A stretch of 64,000 nt of DNA. Source: Gerris lacustris. Its lineage: Eukaryota > Arthropoda > Insecta > Hemiptera > Gerridae. The stretch covers positions 31,829,505-31,893,504 of the forward strand of contig OX578276.1 in NCBI GenBank assembly GCA_951217055.1, written 5' to 3'. The notes beneath the pieces are model-generated. The model had not been told where the DNA came from. It ran no database searches and saw only the letters and a program-made list of their open reading frames with translations. Each line of letters opens with the position of its first letter. The first letter of the stretch is position 1. Positions 10,331 to 19,734 of the stretch are shown here, piece after piece. The position numbers and the translations under genes were made by a program.

Positions 10331-10935
10331 ACTTTAGCTTCCTAACTCACTGTAGATAACAGAAGCTATGTGATCGTTCCGAAGACCGACATTTTTCTTT
10401 ACGTCTCCGATTTCAAAAATTCCAAGTCAGAAATCCGTTTCAGACATCAGAGAACATTTTTGATTCCGTGTCTGTCTGTCTGTCGGTATGGTTGCTCAAT
10501 TTTTGCGAACCAACATATCTTAAAAACTACACGTCCGATTTTAATGATATTTGTATGGTAGTTTATAATTAGCTCATTGTTGGTCCTATACTCTCGTATA
10601 AGTGTTAACCTTCTGCGCTTATTTCTTTCTCTTCTACATGCGCACAAAATTTATTTACACCAATAGCTTTAAAAATACTTATCTAATTTATATAAATATT
10701 TAGTTTATCGAAAGTAGTCCGCAGATAGCCCCAGATTAATTTCATCTGCGCATTTTACTTTTGCTAAATTGAAACTTTAATTTAAGTAAAAAAATCAAAG
10801 CAATTTTGACAGATTAAAAAAACACGGGGGAAACAATTAAAAAAATTAGACAATAATGGCTTTTAAAAGTTTAAAATTAAGTACGAGATAGGATGCGAGG
10901 AAGCTATGTGCCACTCCAATTGGCAGTCTATTTTA
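10331..10935 (-). repeat. Family A repeat, near full-length copy
   Basis: It starts near TAGCTTCCTAACTCACTG (hairpin end, degenerate), carries CTGTCTGTCTGTCGG at about 10470-10485 and TTTAAAAATACTTATCTAAT further on, and ends at GAAGCTATGTGCCACTCC and GGCAGTCTATTTTA near 10933. There is no coding capacity. Confidence 0.75.
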
Positions 10936-11377
10936 TAGATTATTAAAAACATGTATAGTGCTGGCTGTTATTTTTGCTGGGCCCTGGGCATAGAATAACA
11001 AAATATGGTCATTTCTTGATTATTAGTCGATTGTAGGAAGCACGTGTCGTCTTCAATGGAGGCTCTTCATATAAGTCCAAATACTATTAGATAACGATAA
11101 CAAAACGTATTTACCTAATAAGTTTTTAACATACATCTATAATGTTTAAAGTTAAATTGTTGTTTTCTTTTGACAATATTAGGTTGTATTTGACCAAAAG
11201 TAGGTTGAAATAGTACATTACGCGTCGAGTGCGGAAAGTAGCATTTTGCATGCGAGTGTGGAGTTTGCACCCGAGCGATAGCGAGGGTGGTAAAACCACA
11301 CGAGCAATGCAAAATGCCGTTTTCGCACGAGTTGCGTACCGTACTTTATCTACGATTGTTAGATTTAAATAATAAAT

Positions 11378-11527
11378 ACAGAAAAAAATAAACTTGCTGT
11401 ATGTAAGTTCGTATCTCTCTTTTGATAAAGATGGCATTAATTCATTAGTTGTATTTTTTTCTGAATTAATTATTTCTGGAGGAGTATTATTCTCCACATT
11501 TTCGTCAAAGTCACTTGATTCACTCAT
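11378..11527 (-). pseudogene. Family G leader ORF (Crypton-like N-terminus?)
   Basis: The ATG at 11527-11525 opens an acidic leader, MSESSDFDENVENNTPPEII, followed by NSEKNTTNELMPSLSKERYE and LTYSKF. The order acidic leader, then LMPxxSKERYExxYxxF, resembles the start of insect Crypton-type (tyrosine recombinase) proteins. After YSKF the frame continues into AT-rich sequence and then the terminal inverted repeat, so no recombinase core (R...HxxR...Y) is present. The frame stays open to about 11126 but the distal part is repeat-derived. This is a short remnant that may mark a non-autonomous derivative. Confidence 0.4.
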
Positions 11528-11630
11528 TGTTTTTCACTAAAAACTCGATATAAACAGTTACTTTAATATAAGAACAGCAAATTAGTTTTGTTAAATGTAA
11601 ACAAACTCGCTAATCGTGCGTAAAGCTAAA

Positions 11631-11680
11631 AAGAATTCCTCTTCTTTACCACGCTAGCGTGGTAAAGAAGAGGAATTCTT
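11631..11680. repeat. Perfect 50-bp palindrome without spacer
   Basis: The 25-base left half (AAGAATTCCTCTTC...CACGCT) is the exact reverse complement of the right half, with no central spacer. It lies about 100 bp upstream of the family G leader ORF start. The same position holds a 50-bp version with two mismatches at 18639-18688. Confidence 0.95.
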
Positions 11681-12014
11681 CAGAACTATGAGACGCGCAT
11701 GCGCAATGAATACAAGTACGTAAATAATCACTTTCTACGCATCTAAACATAGATATAATGTTTATATTTCGTATCAATCGTAGATAAAAGCATAAAATCA
11801 TTAAAGTATACGATATAGGACGAGATGAAGCTATATGCCAAACTAATTGACAGACTATTTTTTCTATTCAATTATGACTCTATGCATGGTTTTTCTATGT
11901 TAAATACAACTATAAATACAAAAAATATTTTGATACTTCAATAACTATTTAATATCGACTCAATCGATCTAGGTAATGCCGAATTATTACGAATGTCTTT
12001 AACATAACACTCAC

Positions 12015-12205
12015 CAGGTACTGTATTGTGGTTTAGGTCTTAAATCAACAACATTTTGGAGTAGAATTTTCGTTGTGTATCTTACTACAAGAAGGGCTGA
12101 CATCATCTGAAATTTAACAAAACCTCGCCTTGTACTAAATGTACAGATTCTCATTTCATAAGCTTCAACAGTCAAGGTCTTAACAAATACAATCACATTG
12201 AGGCA
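12015..12205 (-). CDS. Candidate internal coding exon, protein unidentified
   Basis: On the minus strand a strong pyrimidine tract ending in CTTCTAG (AG at 12207-12206) precedes a 191-base segment, which ends at CTG followed by GTGAGT (GT at 12014-12013). One frame is open throughout: 63 codons starting CLNVIVFVKTLTVEAYEMRI and continuing to VVDLRPKPQYST, plus two bases. It shows no similarity to the repeats in the window and looks protein-like, with alternating hydrophobic and basic residues. I do not recognise the family. It may belong to the dehydrogenase locus or to a different gene with long introns. A chance ORF between good splice sites cannot be excluded. Confidence 0.4.
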
Positions 12206-12417
12206 CTAGAAGGTAAAAGAAACTGAAAAGAAACCTAAATCTAGCTGCAGTAGTCAATTTTTTTATCAAATTCATCCATAGGAGGTCAATTTTTAAACAA
12301 AATTGTCCACTGCTAACTAGTTACATTTGTCAATTGTTATACGAATACACCTACAATAAGGTGCTCCCTATCGAATAAAGAAAGGACCCTCAACCTAGCT
12401 ATACAAAAGTCAATATA

Positions 12418-13154
12418 CAGGGTGGTCCAAAAGTCCCATTCTTAACTTTTGAACGGTTTGAGATAAATTATTGAAACTTGGGAGATCCGTACCATGTAAA
12501 GGGAAGTTTTATTTTCATGCTATCGCGCACTAGGGGCAACCCCCCACTTTGCCCCAGGCGATGAAATCTGCAATTTTTATACTTTTGCCCCATATAGGGG
12601 GCAAAATAAAGGAGATAGAAAAAAGTTTAAATTTAAAACATTCTTATTTTTTACCGAAAATCCAAAACTGCTATAAAAATATATACACTTCAATTTGATA
12701 TTTTGAAGTTGGGTGGACTGAGGGCAAAATGGGTAGTTGCCCCTACTGCACGATTGCATAAAAACCAACTTCCCTTTACATGGTACAGATCCCCCAAGTT
12801 CCATTAATTTATTCTCAACCGTTTAGATTTTATAAAGATATAAGTGTTACTGTTTTAATATTTTCGGAAGGGTTATTTTGCTATCTTTGCCTCCCTATAG
12901 GCGGCAAATTATTGGAAATAGAAAAAATGTTTCGAGCAAAATTTTATTATGTTTCACCGTAGAATCCAAATATGCTCTCAAAAATATACACTCTAATTTG
13001 AAATTTTGAAGTTTGGGTAGCCTGGGGCCAAAATGGGTGGATGCCCTTAGTGCAAACTTCTCTTTACATGCTACAGATTCCTCAAGTTTCATTAATTTAT
13101 CTCAAACCGTTCAAAAGTTAAGAGGGGGGGGGGGAAGACTTTTGGACCACCCTG
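12418..13154. mobile_element. Family C mariner-like MITE, 737 bp
   Basis: The terminal inverted repeat is CAGGGTGGTCCAAAAGTC and is flanked by TA on both sides (12416-12417 and 13155-13156). Inside are palindromic sub-units built from TTGAACGGTTTGAGATAAAT, GAAACTTGGGAGATCC and CATGTAAAGGGAAG and their reverse complements, each followed by GGGGCAAA-type blocks. There is no transposase. The TA duplication and end sequence suggest mobilisation by a Tc1/mariner-type transposase. Confidence 0.8.
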
Positions 13155-13306
13155 TACTGTACAATCAAATACAACCACAACAAGGAACTAAGATACATTT
13201 TTTAATCAAAAATTATCCTCAGCCTAGCTACAATTGTTAATTCCTTAAAGAAATACACCTATAGTAAAACACTTAGAGGTCAATTTAGAAGAAAAAAAAT
13301 ACGTGT

Positions 13307-13340
13307 GGTGTCGTGGGACACCCGGTAGGAACGAAGTTCC
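13307..13340 (+). repeat. Twin-hairpin module of family H
   Basis: Two adjacent perfect small hairpins: GGTGTC-GTGG-GACACC (13307-13322) and GGAAC-GAA-GTTCC (13328-13340). The same pair recurs at 55431-55464 with a base change only in the first loop. Confidence 0.8.
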
Positions 13341-13616
13341 TTACGCTTTTCATTAAATATAAATTATAAAATCTCTGTAATAACTACGTATACATGGCGG
13401 AGTTAGAAAAGAGACAAAATTAAAAGTAACTAACTATTTGTACTAACAGAGTTAAGGCAAAATTAAATGAAAATCTTTTTATTATCTTTGAAGCGAGCGT
13501 CTTTCTTCTTTATATTGAGAAAAAAGTTAATGATAAATTTATATTTATTTCTAAGTAGAGGATCCAGTTTAGGGTAGTAAGAAAGCGACTACAACTCTCT
13601 GATCATCATTCAAGAC

Positions 13617-15368
13617 ATGGCCCTTACTAAACGTTTTCTTCTAGAACACCCACAAATTTTAATAACGAAATCAGATAAAACTAATTCAACTGTTATCATA
13701 GATAAACATACGTATAACGATAAGATGATTGAATTACTTAGTGATAAAGGCACGTATAGATTACTGAGAACGGACCCCACGGACAAAATAAAAAAAGATT
13801 ATAAAACTATTATAAATAAACTTTTTAATAATAAATATATAGATAAACAAAAGCGTGCCGCTCTCAATAATATGAACACTTATTGCCCCAGAATATATGG
13901 ACTTCCCAAAACTCACAAAGCCAACCTTCCACTTAGACCAATTATAAGCCAAATTAATGCACCTCTCGAGAAATTCACTAAATTTATGAACCCCTCCTTA
14001 AACCAACTTAATAGAAACAATAATTATGACGTTGCTAATTCATTGGAAGTAAAGCAGAAACTTAAAGACATCACCATTGATGCAGACGAAAAGATGATTT
14101 CCATCGACGTAATGTCACTTTTTACTAATGTACCTTTGGAAATTTTTTATCAAATTATTAGGAACAATTGGGACCAAATTCTACCCAACACCCCAATCAA
14201 AGACAAAAATCTGTATGTGGAATGTTTGAAACTTATTCTCAATAATGGTACCTTTAAATATGACAACCAGTATTACGCTCAGAAGCACGGTATACCGATG
14301 GGGGGGGCCATCTCCGTCAACGTTTCCGGGATTGTTTTAAATCACATTCTTAACACTATAAGTAATAAATTCAAATTTAAAATTTTGGTCAAATATATTG
14401 ATGATTTATTCCTTATCATCCATAATAATGAGATAGAACCCCTTTTAAACCTTCTGAATGAATTTCATCCTAGATTAAAATTTACTGTTGAGGAAGAGAA
14501 TAATAATACACTTAATTTCCTAGACATCACAATGATAAGAAACAATAATGGCTCTATTTCAACTAGATGGTACGAGAAAAGTAATAAGAGTAGTAGATTC
14601 TTAAATTTCAGATCTCTGCATCCTACACATCAAATAACCAACTCTGCAAACAATCTTATTAAGAAAGCTATTTCACTTACTGATCATAGTCACCTTGAAT
14701 CAATCAAATATAAAATCTTCAACAAATTAAAAGATAATTTTTACCCCCAGAAGGTCATCAAAAAGCTCTGGTATAAACACACCCACATTAATAATGTCAA
14801 TGACAACACCACAGTAGGAATCAGTACATTAAGACCAATAAAACATGTAAGCATGCCATACATTAAGGGATTGTCGGACAAGGTCCAAAATCTAATGGTA
14901 AAATTTGATTGCCCCGAAATCAAATTCGGTTTTAAACCTCTAAACAAAACTGGGAGACTGTATCATAATTTGAAGGATAAAATACCTTTTGAACACACAA
15001 TAGGCACTGTTTACGAAATACCGTGTGGACAGTGTGATAAGTCATACATCGGGGAAAGTAATCAGCTCATTACTAATAGGATTGAGCAACATAAATACGA
15101 CCAAAATAAAGGTAATTCCAATACAGCGTTATCGAGTCACACCTTAGCCACTAATCACAAATTTGTATTTGAAGAGACGAGGATTATAGGGAGAGAGACC
15201 GCAACTAATAGAAGACGAATGATGGAAGCCCTCAACATCGCTATTAAATCAGAAAAGACGGTCAATATTAAAACAGATTCTAGGTCGCTTAATAAATATT
15301 ATAGTGGAATTTACTATGATCACTCGAATCGAAATCCCCGCCATGGACAATTAGCACGGCCTTCTTGA
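13617..15368 (+). CDS. Penelope-like reverse transcriptase with GIY-YIG endonuclease
   Basis: A 583-residue ORF. The RT region has the Penelope-specific YGLPKTHK (residues 94-101), motif A SIDVMSLFTNVP with Asp164, a B-like motif HGIPMGG (224-230), and the catalytic YIDD (260-263). The C-terminal endonuclease has TVYEIP (464-469) in place of GIY, CGQC (470-473), and YIG (477-479); His508 and His514 complete the CCHH pattern of these endonucleases. Arg488 and Glu538 could be the active-site pair. The protein nicks target DNA and reverse-transcribes its own RNA there. It is shorter than typical family members (often about 800 residues), so N-terminal residues may be missing. The ATG at 13617 is the first in frame after the inverted repeat. 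No stop or frameshift is seen. The antisense strand holds only chance ORFs. Confidence 0.93.
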   Translation: MALTKRFLLEHPQILITKSDKTNSTVIIDKHTYNDKMIELLSDKGTYRLLRTDPTDKIKKDYKTIINKLFNNKYIDKQKRAALNNMNTYCPRIYGLPKTHKANLPLRPIISQINAPLEKFTKFMNPSLNQLNRNNNYDVANSLEVKQKLKDITIDADEKMISIDVMSLFTNVPLEIFYQIIRNNWDQILPNTPIKDKNLYVECLKLILNNGTFKYDNQYYAQKHGIPMGGAISVNVSGIVLNHILNTISNKFKFKILVKYIDDLFLIIHNNEIEPLLNLLNEFHPRLKFTVEEENNNTLNFLDITMIRNNNGSISTRWYEKSNKSSRFLNFRSLHPTHQITNSANNLIKKAISLTDHSHLESIKYKIFNKLKDNFYPQKVIKKLWYKHTHINNVNDNTTVGISTLRPIKHVSMPYIKGLSDKVQNLMVKFDCPEIKFGFKPLNKTGRLYHNLKDKIPFEHTIGTVYEIPCGQCDKSYIGESNQLITNRIEQHKYDQNKGNSNTALSSHTLATNHKFVFEETRIIGRETATNRRRMMEALNIAIKSEKTVNIKTDSRSLNKYYSGIYYDHSNRNPRHGQLARPS

Positions 15369-15890
15369 TTAGTGTATGAGTGACGGCTGCGAGTACATTT
15401 TATCACATTATTTAATCTGACTTCCCCCCTTTTTTTGCAAGTTTTCAGTAAATATTCAGATTTTCTTAATCACATTATTAAGTTTTTATGTAATTTATAA
15501 ATTATAATTATGTTTTTTAAAGCTTCTAGTAACGTAAACCTACCGGTGATAACAGTGTGATAAGAGACTGACAATCTGTCACTCTCTCTCGAAATTTTAA
15601 TTTTTATCTGTGATATTCTTTGTAAAACGTATAATGTTACCCACTGTTATTTATGTTTTTAATTCTATGTTAGTATTGTTATTAAGTGTTGTTATCCTAT
15701 TTATGACGAATCAGTGGAATTGTTAGACGACGGAACTGTAGAGTTCCTATATTGTACACAATTTAACTTATTATAAAATGACTTCACTGACTCAAGTGCA
15801 AACCGCAAGGTATTTATAAGTAACATCTAGTCAATACTGGTGTTTTCTTCAGTGTTACGACACTTATATTGTAGTTAATAGCAAATATAT

Positions 15891-15938
15891 GATTTTAGGC
15901 TTGAAAATGGCCGGCTAGGCCGAAACGTTGCCGTAATC
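15891..15938 (+). ncRNA. Hammerhead ribozyme-like motif at the Penelope 3' end
   Basis: The order is GATT, TTA, GGC, then the core TTGAAAA, a single T, stem II GGCC-GGCTA-GGCC, GAAA, CGT, T, then GCC, GT, AATC. GGC/GCC and GATT/AATC can form stem I with a small internal loop, and A-CG-T gives a minimal stem III with U as the cleavage-site base before GCC. Compared with the consensus CUGANGA, positions 3 and 8 are U and A instead of C and G; these two bases pair in the active fold, so the change is compensatory. Activity is not proven. Confidence 0.55.
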
Positions 15939-16919
15939 AGAGAGTTGTAGTCGCTTTCTTACTACCCTAAACTGGATCCTCTACTTAGAAATAACGATAA
16001 TTAAGGGTACCCTACAGCCAATTTACTTGATAAATTTATAGTTAAAGCAGATGGTTGTAGAACGAAAAAGAACTGTCCTCCCAGACCCCGTCGCCATATT
16101 ACTCCAATTAAATATTAAAATAAAAAATATAAATCATTAACTCACAAAAACTTCTGCTTGTATCAAGTTGAAATGTTACATGCTTGTTTCAATTGTACTG
16201 TAGGTGATGTATACAAAGATTCATTTAAATCTTTACGTTAGAACGTAAGATATCGGTAAAAACGTTGTTTTCTTTATTTTAATCGGTTTGGTCCGCTTTA
16301 ATAAATTAAGCGATCTTTATCACTTCATAGTAGTGTCGGTGTTCGTTTTACTAAAAAAAATTATTTATAAAAGTTGTTTGTCTCATTAAATAGATGAAGT
16401 TAGAATTTTTTCCCGTCCAAAAATTCCCATTTTAAATTCGAAGCTTACGTTTACTCGAGCGTTGCGCGTGAACGCTTGGGCGGATAACGTTGTCCGACGA
16501 ACTTGTCCCGGACATTGGTAAAATGAACATGTGTACCAAATTTCAACTAAGTCGGTCAACTTTTACTCCAGTTATCGCCATCGGTAGATTTCGTGACGGA
16601 TTTTGCGTAACGGTGATTTTGTGACGGTTATTTTGTGACGGTGATTTGGTGACGGTTATTTTGTGACGGTTATTTTGTGACGGTGATTTTGGTCGTTTTT
16701 TTCGGATTCACTCCCGGGCTCCAGAACGTGCCATAAGGAACTTTGTTCCAAAATACCCTCAACTTTTTAAATAAACACACCACCCATAATAAGGCAATAA
16801 GAAGTAAAATTCGAAAATGCTGTAATTCTAATGTGTGGTAGAAATCCCGGCGGCATAGTGTCATAGTATTTGCCAGTAGATGCTAAATTATCTTTTTTAA
16901 ACAAAACCTAGTTAAATTC

Positions 16920-17240
16920 CCTTACTACAAATGAATCTTTTTAAAAAAAAGTTTATTTGAAGGTAAACTTAATACGAATTAAGTTTAATACAAATTAACA
17001 ACTACGCAAATTGCCTCAAAAATCTCTCTCTCTGTAGTGGAGACAACTCTTACAGGAACAGATAGATGTACAGAGTTAGATGTATAGTTATACAAATGGC
17101 AGAAATTTATAAAATGAAATGGGCTCTGCACTGGGTGTGGCTGGCTTATTTATATAAATTAGTGCTGAGGTCATGATTATACTGTGTTTGTGTGTGTTTG
17201 TTGGTATATCAATGTGTTACTCACTTCAGCAGTTTACTTA
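16920..17240 (-). mobile_element. Diverged solo LTR related to the LTR at 20547-20926
   Basis: Read on the minus strand it follows the same order as the better LTR: GTGTTAC and CAAACACACACA near the start, a TATA-like TTATATAAAT about 17150, AGCCACACCC, GTTGTCTCC, and AATAAAC-like sequence near the end (about 16950). Identity is low and the ends are unclear. It lies in the opposite orientation to its relative. Confidence 0.45.
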
Positions 17241-18225
17241 AATATAACTAAATTATGTTTAATACTATCTTATTTCGACCACTTTAGTTAATTATAAGCT
17301 CACTCACTAATTTCATTAAATTTAAAATAGTTATTGAGGCTAATATAAGTTGCCCGAGTTTTTGTTGTTTATAAGTCATATTTTATTTAATATGACTTAA
17401 TACTTTCAATAAATTATATAATATATAATTTTTAAATAACATAAAAATATGTATAAGAAAAATACCTTGTACCTTGCCGCGCTTGTGTGTCATTCTGAAG
17501 AATTTAATCATAACATAAACTTTAAGGATACTTCTATTTTAAAGAAAGAAAATAATAATTATAAAAGAAAACCTTTTAGAAGCCGCAATAATCTCTTTTC
17601 ACCCTAATACAATGAATTATAAAACAGACACGAAAGAGCTTAATAAGTTTTATTCAGGAGTTTTTGATAACAAACATATTTTTTTTTTAAAAAATAGTAT
17701 AGCTTTAATATGTTAAAAGTCTGTTTCTTTTGTCTGGTCATAGTTAAAAAATCAATTGTTATAAGTTTTGTATTGTTAAATATTGTTAATTTTCGTTATA
17801 ATAATTGTTAAACAAAGTTTTTTATATCTGAATCACAATGTAATATATTATAGTTTAAATAATATTTTAGTCAGCACTAAATGTTAAGTAAGTCAACTCT
17901 AACTCATATAGATTAGGTAAATTTTGTACAAATAAGAAAGCCAGCAATAGTTACCACAAAAAAATGAATGTACGTAGCACTTAGCACATGGTTTTTAAAT
18001 TTGTTTTTATTGTTAATTATTAAAATTTTAGTATGTTGTATGTCAAAATTAGTAGTGGATGGTGATAGATTAATATTAGGACATTTTTTTTATATTTGTA
18101 TAAAAAAAATTTTTTTTCCGTGGTAGGCTGTGAAATAGTAACTTTAGAGCCTAAAAAACATAGCTAAAATCCATTTTTACTTCCGGACTTAAAAAATCTT
18201 TTCATTACTCCTAGCTGTAAAGAAA
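17241..18225. other. AT-rich stretch without recognisable feature
   Basis: Very AT-rich sequence with short homopolymer runs. I see no open frame of interest and no repeat family recognised elsewhere in the window. Confidence 0.4.
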
Positions 18226-18392
18226 TTGTACATTACGCGTCGAGTGCGGAAAGTAGCATTTTGCATGCGAGTGTGGAGTTTGCACCCGAGCGATAGCGAT
18301 GGTGGTAAAACCACACGAGCAATGCAAAATGCCGTTTTCGCACGAGTTGCGTACCGAACTTTATCTACGATTGTTAGATTTAAATCATAAAT

Positions 18393-18542
18393 ACAGAAAA
18401 AAATAAACTTGCTGTATGTAAGTTCGTATCTCTCTCTTGATAAAGATGGCATTAATTCATTAGTTGTATTTTTTGCCGAATTAATTATTTCTGGAGGAGT
18501 ATTATTCTCCACATTTTCGTCAAAGTCACTTGATTCACTCAT
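18393..18542 (-). pseudogene. Family G leader ORF, third copy
   Basis: The ATG at 18542 opens MSESSDFDENVENNTPPEII, then NSAKNTTNELMPSLSRERYE and LTYSKF. It differs from the 11527 copy at two residues (A for E, R for K). The frame then runs into the terminal inverted repeat. The interpretation is the same: a possible Crypton-like N-terminal remnant without a catalytic domain. Confidence 0.4.
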
Positions 18543-18638
18543 TGTTTTTCACTAAAAACTCGATATAAACAGTTACTTTAATAAAAGCAAATTAGTTTTG
18601 TTAAATGTAAACAAACTAGCTAATCGTGCGTAAAGCTG

Positions 18639-18688
18639 AAGAATTCCTCTTCTTTACCGCACTAGTGTGGTAAAGAAGAGGAATTATT
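18639..18688. repeat. 50-bp palindrome, two mismatches
   Basis: Counterpart of 11631-11680; the centre reads GCACT/AGTGT and the right arm ends GAATTATT instead of GAATTCTT. Confidence 0.9.
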
Positions 18689-19191
18689 TAGAACTATGAG
18701 ACGCGCATGCGCAATGAATACAAGTACGTAAATAATCACTTTCTACGCATCTAAACAAAAATATAATGTTTATATTTCGTATCAATCGTAGATAAAAATC
18801 TTTTACGTCCTAGGAACTAAAAGATTTTTATTTTCCGGCGGGTATTTGTCAAAACTTCCGTCAGTAGCGCTGCAGTCTTTGTAGAAATCTTGTAGAAATG
18901 CTGTAAGAAATCTTTGTAGAAATGCTTAGTACGATTTAATTCCGCTAGATGTCAATGCGTTTTATTTATCTTTTCTTATAGTGTAACCTCTTTTTAAGGT
19001 TTCTTTTTTTAAATATTAAGTATGTACTAATATTTTTTATTATATTGATTATTTATTAATATTTAATGTTTTTTCATTTTCTGCTACCTCGGAAAAAATT
19101 GCATATGCTACGCGACTGTGAAGTGTTTTTTCTTTACCTTGGCAATATTTATTGCCAAGGTGTGTTATTTCAAGGTGTGTTATTAGTGTTA

Positions 19192-19251
19192 TTTCTTTAC
19201 CTTGGCCTGATGATGTCTCTAATGAGACGAAATATAGCCATTTTTAAGAAA
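19192..19251 (+). ncRNA. Hammerhead ribozyme-like motif with consensus core
   Basis: The order is TTTCTT, six-base loop, GGC, core CTGATGA (19207-19213), single T, stem II GTCTC-TAAT-GAGAC, GAAA (19229-19232), TAT, A, GCC, six-base loop, AAGAAA. All invariant core bases are present: C3 U4 G5 A6 G8 A9 and G12 A13 A14. GGC/GCC and TTTCTT/AAGAAA can form stem I across an internal loop. Stem III is reduced to one A-U pair, as in minimal type I hammerheads of Penelope elements and retrozymes. The geometry equals that of the motif at 15891-15938. No RT ORF is nearby. Confidence 0.6.
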
Positions 19252-19734
19252 TGAAGTAATTGTTTAATTCACTCCTCAAGACCCATCACAAAAAAATTAT
19301 AGAATAATATTATATGGGACCACAACGTTTGAAGAATACTCCAATTAAGTTAAAAAAAAACAAAAAAAAAAAAGTTCAATGTTTTTTTTTCACAATTTTA
19401 AATCCAACTAACTAAAAACTAAGTGAAAAGTGAAAAATTAGTATGGAAAAGTAATCGAATACTTAATTATTATCTACATCATTAAGGATTCTAGTAACCA
19501 TTATTTTGATTAAATAATTTAAAATTATCTATGTAAATTATTAGTATTTAAAATTAGAATTTATAAAATACAAAGAAATTATAATTTATGTATTTTGATA
19601 AGACAGTTTTATCTTAGTTGCCAATTTTTTTCCATTTTAATTATGATTTTTTAAAAAAATAATAAAAAATAGTAATGAACTAATATTGATAACATAAATT
19701 ATAAATTATAAGTATATGACTTTTTTGTTTTTGG

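Larger units (their letters stand above)
11211..11800 (-). repeat. Family G element, copy with perfect palindrome
   Basis: It begins at GTACATTACGCGTCGAG and has an inverted-repeat block of about 40 bp per arm (GAGTGCGG...TTTTGCATGCGAGTGTGG and its partner AACCACACGAGCAATGC). A leader ORF (ATG at 11527) and a 50-bp palindrome (11631-11680) follow. The right side ends near ATCAATCGTAGATAAAAG. The same order occurs at 18228-18790. Confidence 0.75.
13545..15994 (+). mobile_element. Penelope-like retroelement with flanking inverted repeats
   Basis: A 59-bp segment (13545-13603) is repeated as an exact or near-exact reverse complement at 15936-15994. Between them lie one RT/GIY-YIG ORF (13617-15368), a 3' non-coding region of about 560 bp and a hammerhead-like motif directly next to the right arm. 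Penelope-like elements commonly have terminal repeats in direct or inverted order and carry hammerhead ribozymes. The left arm is followed 13 bases later by the ORF start, so 5' truncation with an inverted terminal fragment is likely. Confidence 0.85.
13301..16749 (+). repeat. Family H long copy, interrupted by a Penelope-like element
   Basis: The left end (ACGTGTGGTGTCGTGGGAC) and the right end (CCATAAGGAACTTTGTTCC) correspond to the two ends of the compact copy at 55424-55838. The internal right part (about 16016-16749) matches other family H copies, including TTAGAACGTAAGATATCGGT, TTTTTTCCCGTCC and ATTTACCGCG-type blocks. The Penelope-like element at 13545-15994 lies within it. Together with the inverted copy at 19735-20400 it forms a large inverted pair. 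Confidence 0.55.
18228..18790 (-). repeat. Family G element, third copy
   Basis: Nearly the same as 11211-11800: TACATTACGCGTCGAG start, inverted-repeat block, leader ORF with ATG at 18542, 50-bp palindrome at 18639-18688 and right end near GTAGATAAAAATC. The flanks differ from the other copies. Confidence 0.75.
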
